Below the pieces are notes generated by a model. That model did no database searches. It saw nothing but the letters and a program-made list of their open reading frames with translations, and was not told the DNA's origin. The translations under genes and the position numbers were made by a program. A stretch of 33,945 nt of DNA, from assembly GCA_019234815.1 (NCBI GenBank), contig JAFALA010000124.1, positions 1 through 33,945 on the forward strand, read 5' to 3'. The DNA is from Burkholderiaceae bacterium (GTDB lineage Bacteria; Pseudomonadota; Gammaproteobacteria; Burkholderiales; Burkholderiaceae_C). Below are positions 27,451 to 33,945 of the stretch, piece after piece; the stretch's first letter is position 1, and each line of letters starts with the position of its first letter.

Positions 27451-29223
27451 TCAGAAGTGCCAGATGATGTCGCCGGCCAGGATGACGGCGCTGGACTTGT
27501 TCGGCGCAATGCCGCCCGGGCCCGCCACCGGATTGCCGTTGAAGGCATAGGGGTTGCCGCCGTTGGCGGAGTTGGCGCTGAAATGCATGTAATTGATTTC
27601 AGGACGCACCTCCACTTGCGGGGAGAACCAGTGCTGCCAGCCGAACGCAATATTGCGGAAGATGCCGGCCTGGCCAGTACGCTGCCCTTGCTGGTCGTTG
27701 AAGTACTCGGGCCGGATCGAGAAGTTGTTCAGGTGATCCGGCGAGTAGTTCAGGTAGGCCACGGCGGCATACAGGTTGGCGCTGCAGGTGGCCACGGCCG
27801 TGCTCTTGCACTTGGCGCCGTTGGGGCCGTTGACCATGAAGCTGAACGGCGTGTCCCAGCCATTGATCGCCGCCGGCAGGGTCGACGGTCCGGCGGGATA
27901 GGCATAATTCACGTTAGGCGTGTTCTTCTCGCCTTCATGATAGGCCTCGAAGGACAGATGCCAGTGCTCGTCGTAGGTGTGGTAGTAGGTGAAGCCCACC
28001 CACTGCTGGTTGTTGTAACCCCACTGGCCGCTGTTGATACCGTTGACCGTGAGGCTGATGTCGTCCTTGGCGTCGTCGGTCTGGTAGCGGATCGAGCCCA
28101 CGAACGAGGGCACGGCGCCCGGGTCCACCTTCATGGTCGCACCGGGGAAATACGGGTTGGCCACGCCGTTGTAGCTCGGCGATGGGTTGGGCATGGTTTC
28201 ATTCCAATGCTTCCATGCCGTGTCGGTGCCCATTTCCACGCCGGCGGTCAGGAACAGGTTCTTGTTCACGCCCAGGATGCCGATCAGCCCTTCGTTCGTG
28301 TAGTTGTCGAACGCGTAGGTCATCGAGTGCGTGTACATATAGTTGTTCGGCGCCAGCTGCGCTTCGATGTCGGGAATCGCAATGTAGCGGCCCGCACGAA
28401 TTTCCAGGCCTTCCTCGCCGATGCCGGGGAAGAACACCTCGCCGTAGAACATCGGCGAGTCGAAACCGTTCACCTTGTTCTTGACCAGGAAGGAGTTGCT
28501 GTAGAAGCCGTACTCGGTGGTGTAGCGATAGTTCTCGCCATAGATGGCGGAAAGGCGCAGGCCCCAGTCGATCTTTTCCTTCTGCACGGTGTCGGGGAAG
28601 CGGTCCAGGTACACCACGGCCTGGTCCAGCGTCACTGTGTTGGGGGTGTACAGATAGGCGGCCGGCCAGTTGCCCCCCGGCTTCACCGTGTCGGTGGAGA
28701 TGTTGCCGCCGACGTTGACCCAGCCGTAGACCTGGAAGCCCACGTCGTTCATCCATTTGCCCAGGCCCGTGTCGGAAATGGCCACCATCAGCGGGCTGTC
28801 GATCGAGCCCGTGCGCGTGGCTCCCAGCAATTCGCCGCCGCCATAAGGCCACTCAGTGAAAGGCATGGGCGGCGAAGGCTGAGCCTGCGGCGGGAAGTTG
28901 TCGCGGCGGCCCGGAGGGGCCTTGTCGTCGGCGGGGGCGCCGTCCTTGCCCCATTCCAGCTCGTAGTAGCGCACCAGACGGGTCCAGAAGCCCGTGCCCA
29001 GATAGTCGTCCAGGCAGGAAAACTTCACGTAGGGATCGCATGCCGCCGCGCTCGTCGCAGCGGGTGCCGTGGCGGCCGCTGCAGGCGCCGGCTGCGCCTG
29101 CGCGCCGCTTGCATACAAACCCGCCAGCACCGTCAAGGACAGGGCCACCCGCGTCTTGCCGGAACGATGTCCAGTCAAACGCTTGGCGGCGTTGGCGCTT
29201 TTCATGTATTCCATTGCTTTCAT
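27451..29223 (-). CDS. BBP2/OmpL-like outer-membrane porin, paralogue B
   Basis: The 590-residue product has the same plan as the porin at 23748-25460. A signal peptide is cleaved after AQA (about residue 43), then AACDPYVKFSCLDDYLG and MPFTEWPYGG. Barrel strands include QVYGWVNVGGNIST, WGLRLSAIYGENYRYTT and AGRYIAIPDIEAQLAPNNYM. The protein ends in the aromatic C-terminus GDIIWHF. Three in-frame ATGs (29223, 29214, 29205) could start it; I keep the first, which has a GCGAG-type site. It lies downstream of the small secreted gene B, separated by an intrinsic terminator, and ends at a strong terminator. Substrate unknown. Confidence 0.88.
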   Translation of the reverse strand: MKAMEYMKSANAAKRLTGHRSGKTRVALSLTVLAGLYASGAQAQPAPAAAATAPAATSAAACDPYVKFSCLDDYLGTGFWTRLVRYYELEWGKDGAPADDKAPPGRRDNFPPQAQPSPPMPFTEWPYGGGELLGATRTGSIDSPLMVAISDTGLGKWMNDVGFQVYGWVNVGGNISTDTVKPGGNWPAAYLYTPNTVTLDQAVVYLDRFPDTVQKEKIDWGLRLSAIYGENYRYTTEYGFYSNSFLVKNKVNGFDSPMFYGEVFFPGIGEEGLEIRAGRYIAIPDIEAQLAPNNYMYTHSMTYAFDNYTNEGLIGILGVNKNLFLTAGVEMGTDTAWKHWNETMPNPSPSYNGVANPYFPGATMKVDPGAVPSFVGSIRYQTDDAKDDISLTVNGINSGQWGYNNQQWVGFTYYHTYDEHWHLSFEAYHEGEKNTPNVNYAYPAGPSTLPAAINGWDTPFSFMVNGPNGAKCKSTAVATCSANLYAAVAYLNYSPDHLNNFSIRPEYFNDQQGQRTGQAGIFRNIAFGWQHWFSPQVEVRPEINYMHFSANSANGGNPYAFNGNPVAGPGGIAPNKSSAVILAGDIIWHF

Positions 29224-29370
29224 AACTCGCTTTCTTCAGTTTGCTGAATTTCTCCGACCGGATCGGTCTCGACACTTCAAAACTGCTCTCGATCCATTCA
29301 GGCAAAGCCGGGCCCCGGCCCATTGAAGGACCCACTGCAAGGCATGCGGCAGTGCGCGCCTAAGTGATAG

Positions 29371-29400
29371 AAAAAAGAGAACGGCCCGGCTCAGGCCATT
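29371..29400 (-). terminator. Rho-independent terminator after small secreted gene B
   Basis: On the minus strand, arms AATGGCC and GGCCGTT (one G-U pair) enclose a 7-nt loop and are followed by CTCTTTTTTC. It lies 17 bp after the stop at 29417 and before porin B, so the small secreted gene is probably transcribed mainly alone, with porin B at lower level or from its own promoter. Confidence 0.82.
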
Positions 29401-29416
29401 TGAATTTCAATCCGAC

Positions 29417-29758
29417 TCAATTACTGACCGGCAGGCCTGCCGCGATGGCGGCGCGGGCCCGTTCCAGGCGCTCCTTGTTGAGCGCGGGCGTCGTCACGGC
29501 GCGGGGACCGTGGTCCAAAGGCAGCACGATCTTCTGCACGCTTGCGCCCGCACCCGGGGCGAAATTGACTTCGGCACGCTTCTCGGCCACTTCCTTGTTG
29601 GCTTTTTCCTGCGCCATGATCTGGCCCGCATCGCGCCCGGCCATTGCCGCCGTGCTCGCCAAGCCCAGGGCCAGCACCATGGCCACCCTGATGCCGCCCG
29701 CCTTGCGGTCGGCCGATTTAAACTGGATCACTTCTTTTGAATTGACTGCGACTGACAT
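29417..29758 (-). CDS. Small secreted protein, GRDAGQIM family, paralogue B
   Basis: The 113-residue product begins at the ATG at 29758 with a good GAGGTG upstream. A hydrophobic helix (about 24-40) ends AMA/GRDAG, a likely signal-peptidase I site. The mature protein shares with paralogue A the core GRDAGQIM, QEKANK, VAEKRA, FAPGAGA, VQK and LPL, then differs in a Lys/Arg/Ala-rich tail. No known domain is recognised. The precise conservation of the mature N-terminus suggests it is the functional part. It is followed by its own terminator and preceded by copy B of the conserved upstream box and repeat array. Confidence 0.8.
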   Translation of the reverse strand: MSVAVNSKEVIQFKSADRKAGGIRVAMVLALGLASTAAMAGRDAGQIMAQEKANKEVAEKRAEVNFAPGAGASVQKIVLPLDHGPRAVTTPALNKERLERARAAIAAGLPVSN

Positions 29759-29821
29759 GACAACACCTCATCAGACATGGTTTAAATTTGATTAAGACTT
29801 AACTTAACGTTTTGACCATTT

Positions 29822-29965
29822 GTTGATATGGTGCGCCGCAACACGTAAATGTTGGGCAAAAAGGGTGTTGGCAAGTATTTAAAATCGGTAAAGAACTGCG
29901 CATTTCGCCACAGCAGCCATCAATTTCCATCAATTCCTGGCAGCAATCCATCAAGAATGCATCAA
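29822..29965 (-). promoter_or_regulatory. Conserved 35-bp box plus phased direct repeats, copy B
   Basis: The 35-bp box (29822-29856) is near-identical to copy A. Four perfect minus-strand TTGATG repeats follow at 29918-29923, 29928-29933, 29949-29954 and 29960-29965. Start spacings are 10, 21 and 11 bp, so all lie on one face of the helix. The distance from the box to the first repeat, 62 bp, is the same as in copy A. The arrangement fits cooperative binding of an OmpR/KdpE-type regulator upstream of a promoter. Confidence 0.78.
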
Positions 29966-30732
29966 GATGGCGTGCCGAGAGCATATCGCCTAAATAAAGA
30001 TTGATACCGGATGCCGCCCTTGCAGTGGCGCGAGGCGCCAGCGCTTACAGGTTTCGCTCTCAGGCGCCCACGGGCTCCCAGGCACGACGCCCCTCGTCGC
30101 TGAAGCTCAGCACCCGCGAACCGGCCGCCCGCCTCGACCAGCAGGCCGGCCAGCTTGACAAGATGAGGGCCTTCGTTCATGCGCGCAGCTTGCCACTGCT
30201 GCGGCGTGGCACGCTTCGGTCAGCGCCGAAGGATGGCAATCAAGGGGGTCGGGGTACCGGGCTCGTGCAAGCCGCGGTGGAAGCGGATAGTCAAAGGCTT
30301 GTCCGCTGATCAGGGTGACAGCTGCTTTGCCAACATCAAGGTCATGCGGCTTGGCGGGCTCGAATAGTGAGCAGCGAAGATGGTGCTGACGAGCGACTGC
30401 TATTTACAGGGGCGACAGGTCAATATCGACCCGGTGCTGCCGTTCTCGGGGTCGGATTGGACGCCGAAAAGCGGCCGGTCACTTGAGCGTAGCGCGCTGA
30501 TCGAGGCGACTTCGCCGGAGGCGTACGATGGGGCCGGTGCAGGCTTTACAGAACGCAATGTGGGTGGCTGGGCGGGTGCTTGCGCATGAGAGTGCCTCGC
30601 GCGGAGCTGTTGGGGTCGCCCGGGCAGAGCGGCTCCGCGCGAATTGTTGAGCCGCTCATCCACGCGAAAGCGCTTTACCAAACCGCGAATACCACGAACG
30701 ATTTCCACGAGCTTCGTGTGGAGGCCGCAGCC
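29966..30732. other. Gene-free stretch
   Basis: About 770 bp with only short, overlapping frames on both strands, none with a convincing ribosome-binding site, codon pattern or recognisable domain. It may hold decayed coding sequence; one minus-strand frame near 30060-30140 reads like a protein end (RVLSFSDEGRRAWEPVGA) before a stop, but I cannot name it. No repeat or RNA gene seen. Confidence 0.5.
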
Positions 30733-33003
30733 CTACTGAGGATAGATCGTGATATTTGGCGCCAGTCCAGTAGCGGAGTCCGTGAATTGCCCGGCGAAGT
30801 ACAGGTACCCGTTGAGCGGCACGATGCTGTCGACCCAGCCTTGAACGATGTATTGCGTCGCCGGCGGCGGATTCTTGGCTGTGCTGAAGATAAAGACAGC
30901 CTGCGCTGGCGGCGTGCCGCCACCTTGGTCTGCTTCAACGTAAACGAGGTTCCCATTTACGCACAGGCCTCGTGGATGGATGACCGCAGACGTTGCGCCA
31001 AAAGAATCCACTGCGCCGGTGCCTGAGTCTACCGCGGCAATACCGATGCGCGATTGCCCGCCGACCGTACTGAAGTCCCCGACGAAATAGAGCGTACCGG
31101 AGGACAGCGCCATGTCCGAAATATTGAAGCCCGATGTGGGGTCCATGGTTTCGACATCGGGATTCCATGGCAGTAGCGCGCCGGAGCTTGGGTCGAAGGC
31201 GGCCAAACCATGGCGGGGCTGGCCGTCAATCGTTGCGAAAGCGCCGCCGATGTAGACCGCGCTATCGGTGGCTAGCAATCGGACGATCTCGGCGCCAGTC
31301 ACGTTGGGGGCCCAGCTCGTGAGCTGTCCGCTCACAAGGTCGAATGCCGCCAGCCCACCGCGCGTTTGGCCATTGACCGAAGTAAGGCCAGCACCGCCGA
31401 CAAACAAGGTCGTTGACGAACTTGTCATGGTGGTCACGCCACCCACGATTTGCGGGCTCCAGGGCAGTGCGGCGCCAGTCGTGCCGTCCAACGCGGCAAT
31501 TGCATACCGGTCGGCACCGCCGATGTGCGTGATGATTCCGGCCGCATAGACCGTAGAGCCCGAGACTAACAACTGGCTGACAACGCCTGTCGACGAGTCG
31601 CCATCTGTATTGACGGAATCGGGGTCCCAGGTAGTGACCTGCCCGCTCGTCAGGTCAATTGCGGCGACGCGACTGCGCGCTAGACCGCCCAGGAGCGCGA
31701 AGTCGCCGCCAACGAATACTTGCGAGCCCGCCACGCCGAGTTGCTTGATGGCGATGTTCTGGTCTTGGGCGTCTAGCCAGGGCAGTGGGGCTGCACTAAC
31801 CTTGTCAAATGAGGCTGTGTGCGTAAGAGCCGAAGAACCTGGCACGAAGAATTGGCCTCCGACGAATACCCGCCCCGTATTAACGGTCAACGCGGCCACC
31901 AACGGATCGTCATACGCGTCCAGCGACAGGCCGGCGCTCCAGGGCGACACGGCGCCCGTGGTGGCATCAAGTGCTACCAGACCGCCACGTGTCTGCCCGG
32001 CAGCGCTAGAGAACACCCCGCCGACGTATATCGTTGAGCCATCCTGGACGATCGCGTAGACCTCGAGGGCGCTATGTGTGGTGCTGAGTTTGGCGTCCCA
32101 TGCCAATGCTTGGCCCGATGTGGGATCCACGGCGGCGACCGAATTGCGCGTCGCACCGCCAATTGTTGTGAACTGGCCGCCAATGAAGACCGCGCTACTC
32201 GAAGCGACAATCGCGTTGACGAAGGGGACGCCCGCCCCATACCCAATGTTCGGATTCCAGGGCAGCAAGGCGCCTGTGCGCGTATCGAGCGCCGCCATAT
32301 TGAAGCGGTTGGCGCCGGCGAACGTCTGGAAGCTGCCGCTCATGTAGAGCGAATTCCCACTGACTGCCAAGTGTGAAGCGCTGGTATTGGCTCCGACGCT
32401 CCATTTCAGGACCGAGCCAGTCGCTGCGTCGACGTCCTCAACAATGCATTGGCCATTGCGAGCGCCTCCTTGATAGCAACCGCTGACATAGAGATCAGAG
32501 CCGTTCAAGGCCATCGCGGTGACCGTCAAATTGGGGGCCAAGTAGAATTCATTGTCCAGCGAACCATCGGCTTTGAAATGGGCGAAACCCGCTTGAGACG
32601 TATTGCCGATGGTCGTGAATGAACCTGTTATGAACCAGCCGCCCGTACCGTCGGCCAACTGCGCCCGTATCGAGCCGTTAACAACGAGGTGTTGAACCAC
32701 AGCGCCGGTGTTCGCGTCGACCGGTACAAAGCTGCCGGTAGGCGTCCCAACATGCGTGAATTCGCCGCCGATATACAAGGTCTTAGCGTCGGCCGACAGC
32801 GCAGTTGTGAGAATCGCTCCGTCTGTGCCCGGCAATGCGGCCGGAGCGGGAGCCGGCGGCGGTGCCGGGCTTGGCGAGGGCGCCCCAGCAGTTGAACCGC
32901 CGCCGGCTGACTGTGTGGTCCCGCCGCCTCCGCCGCAGGCAGCAATGTTGGCGATCAAGCACATCATTGCTGCGACCCTAGTTACGGACGCGCGTCGCTC
33001 CAT
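30733..33003 (-). CDS. Beta-propeller repeat lipoprotein (delta-60/DUF5122-like)
   Basis: The 756-residue product starts at an ATG preceded by GGGAGAGG. It has a lipoprotein signal with lipobox IAAC (Cys23), a Gly-rich and then Pro-rich linker (to about 58), and then repeats of roughly 45-60 residues with the pattern [VL]-[YF]-[IV]-G-G-x-F-x-x-[IV]-G-G, followed by LAALD..TG..LPW. I count 14 repeats, enough for two seven-bladed propellers. The repeats resemble delta-60/DUF5122 blades. Function is unknown; surface binding or adhesion is plausible. Synonymous codon choice is less GC-biased than in the core genes nearby, which could mean later acquisition. Confidence 0.82.
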   Translation of the reverse strand: MERRASVTRVAAMMCLIANIAACGGGGGTTQSAGGGSTAGAPSPSPAPPPAPAPAALPGTDGAILTTALSADAKTLYIGGEFTHVGTPTGSFVPVDANTGAVVQHLVVNGSIRAQLADGTGGWFITGSFTTIGNTSQAGFAHFKADGSLDNEFYLAPNLTVTAMALNGSDLYVSGCYQGGARNGQCIVEDVDAATGSVLKWSVGANTSASHLAVSGNSLYMSGSFQTFAGANRFNMAALDTRTGALLPWNPNIGYGAGVPFVNAIVASSSAVFIGGQFTTIGGATRNSVAAVDPTSGQALAWDAKLSTTHSALEVYAIVQDGSTIYVGGVFSSAAGQTRGGLVALDATTGAVSPWSAGLSLDAYDDPLVAALTVNTGRVFVGGQFFVPGSSALTHTASFDKVSAAPLPWLDAQDQNIAIKQLGVAGSQVFVGGDFALLGGLARSRVAAIDLTSGQVTTWDPDSVNTDGDSSTGVVSQLLVSGSTVYAAGIITHIGGADRYAIAALDGTTGAALPWSPQIVGGVTTMTSSSTTLFVGGAGLTSVNGQTRGGLAAFDLVSGQLTSWAPNVTGAEIVRLLATDSAVYIGGAFATIDGQPRHGLAAFDPSSGALLPWNPDVETMDPTSGFNISDMALSSGTLYFVGDFSTVGGQSRIGIAAVDSGTGAVDSFGATSAVIHPRGLCVNGNLVYVEADQGGGTPPAQAVFIFSTAKNPPPATQYIVQGWVDSIVPLNGYLYFAGQFTDSATGLAPNITIYPQ

Positions 33004-33272
33004 CGAACCTCTCCCTTTAACCCCGCTTATGCACGGCGAGTCTGTTGTTTGTAATTGGCCGCAGATTATCTTAAAGCCATGTCAGGGCAGACATACATGC
33101 CGCGCGAGAAGTTTCCCGAATTGCGAGGTGGTGTGCAGACGCGATGAGGGTCCGGAGAACCCATCTTTGCTGGAGCGATGAGCTAAATGTCGGCTCATGG
33201 CGGCACCTGCAAATCGGTCCGCCCTGATTCAATCAACTGAAGCCGTCGAACATACACCTGCCTGTGAATCAG

Positions 33273-33500
33273 TTACGAGGCCATGATGCCGCCGAGCTCA
33301 AGTAGTCCGATGCCGCAATACCAGAGACGCATGAACCAGGGGCTTACGGTAGCCCGGTTTCCGTAGACAAAGACATACAGCGGCAAAAAGACGCACATGA
33401 GGCTTTTCGCAACGGAGTCCTTTAACGCAGCGGCGGCAATGACGAACTGCATGCCAGCGACGATGCTCAGGCCAACAAAGAGAATGCCGAAAACGAACAA
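33273..33500 (-). CDS. Small membrane protein, TTG start
   Basis: The 75-residue hydrophobic product starts at a TTG at 33500, with a strong AGGAG seven bases upstream that fixes the start. Two to three membrane segments are visible (residues about 2-24, 34-46 and 58-72). No family is recognised. It is alone between the propeller lipoprotein and the prohibitin-like gene; the 250-270 bp on each side holds no gene I can support. Confidence 0.6.
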   Translation of the reverse strand: MFVFGILFVGLSIVAGMQFVIAAAALKDSVAKSLMCVFLPLYVFVYGNRATVSPWFMRLWYCGIGLLELGGIMAS

Positions 33501-33752
33501 GGTACTTCTCCTAAATTAGGAGGATCAACAACCAAAATGGTCGAAGTTCTAACTGCCACTTGTCAATGACATCAACTCGCTTGCTGGCTCGAAGTTGCAG
33601 GATCAAGCCGCCCCGTAGACAGCTCGGAAGCGGACGTTCTCGGATGCCTGCTCCTGGCCGCTCGGAGTCACCTAACTCCATACCCGATAACGGTCAAACT
33701 ACCATTTCGCTCAGCCTCCCGCATGACGCTCCCACTCAACCGCAAGGGCGAT

Positions 33753-33945
33753 TCAATGCGCAGGATTCGTCTGAAGCGGAATGTTGAAAATCATGCCGCC
33801 GCCACCGCCTGCGCCGCCGCCCATGACCGTGGGCGACACGCCATTCCATTTTTTGATGGCCTCGTGCTGGAGCTTGATCCGCTCCCATTCGAGCAGCTTG
33901 GGGTCGAGCGATTGCAGCAGCGCCCGATTGGCTGCGGCCTCCCCT
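33753..33945 (-). CDS. Prohibitin/SPFH-family protein, C-terminus only
   Basis: Reading the minus strand from the right edge gives 63 residues to a TGA at 33753: ANRALLQSLDPKLLEWERIK, then AIKKWNGVSPTVMGGG, a Gly-rich stretch and MIFNIPLQTNPAH. The ALL-x-SL-x-P-x-LL-x-W and AIxKWNGxxP motifs are typical of the C-terminus of bacterial prohibitin/stomatin-type (SPFH) membrane proteins. These oligomerise in the inner membrane and interact with FtsH-like proteases. The start and SPFH domain lie outside the window. Confidence 0.8.
   Translation of the reverse strand, partial: GEAAANRALLQSLDPKLLEWERIKLQHEAIKKWNGVSPTVMGGGAGGGGGMIFNIPLQTNPAH

Noticed and set aside
27457..29247. 596-residue open frame on the plus strand
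   Set aside because: Antisense to porin B, which has a signal peptide and a barrel C-terminus; the similar frame at 23754-25058 opposite porin A is rejected for the same reason.
30001..30309. 102-residue plus-strand frame in the gene-free block
   Set aside because: Arg/Ala-rich composition without domain or ribosome-binding site, and overlapping frames on the other strand are equally open.
33560..33787. 75-residue plus-strand frame
   Set aside because: No ribosome-binding site or recognisable feature, and it overlaps the end of the prohibitin-like gene.

Overview
The window is high-GC DNA from a betaproteobacterium. Its core genes (mreB-mreC-mreD-mrdA, gatCAB, pyrE, xthA) look like those of Burkholderiales, probably a Comamonadaceae or Leptothrix/Rubrivivax-type organism. 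Genus is inference only. I saw no tRNA, rRNA, CRISPR array or intact insertion sequence.

Layout. 1-4032 (minus strand): elongasome operon mreB-mreC-mreD-mrdA, with mrdA running off the left edge. One terminator-like hairpin lies in the mreB leader and another between mreB and mreC. 4338-8628 (plus): gatC-gatA-gatB, the tRNA-dependent amidotransferase, then a bile-acid:sodium-symporter-like transporter. 8647-10034 (minus): pyrE overlapping a DUF4124 gene. 10133-11363 (plus): exonuclease III and a YCII-like protein. 11379-13028 (minus): a lipoprotein with two DUF1566 domains. 13349-18494 (plus): a siaABCD-type partner-switch/diguanylate-cyclase operon whose SiaA carries CBS domains instead of a membrane sensor, followed by a HAMP-GGDEF-EAL protein with a broken GGDEF site. 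18530-21539: a divergent MerR regulator and a His-rich P1B-type ATPase, with a MerR-type promoter whose transcript is predicted to be leaderless. 21685-23193: a POT peptide transporter.

The most unusual part is 23234-29965, all on the minus strand. It holds two paralogous BBP2/OmpL-like porins and two paralogous ~100-residue secreted proteins of a family I do not recognise (core GRDAGQIM). Between them lie an orphan KdpE-like response regulator, a small lipoprotein, and a miniature RND-type protein made of one membrane anchor plus a porter subdomain. Upstream of each small secreted gene there is a near-identical 35-bp box. Exactly 62 bp farther out is an array of TTGATG-type direct repeats with 10- and 21-bp periods, the pattern expected for an OmpR/KdpE-family regulator. 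I read this as a duplicated envelope regulon with its own regulator: a possible undescribed cell-envelope system.

29966-33945: a gene-free stretch, a 14-repeat beta-propeller lipoprotein, a small membrane protein with a TTG start, and the C-terminus of a prohibitin/SPFH-family protein cut by the right edge.
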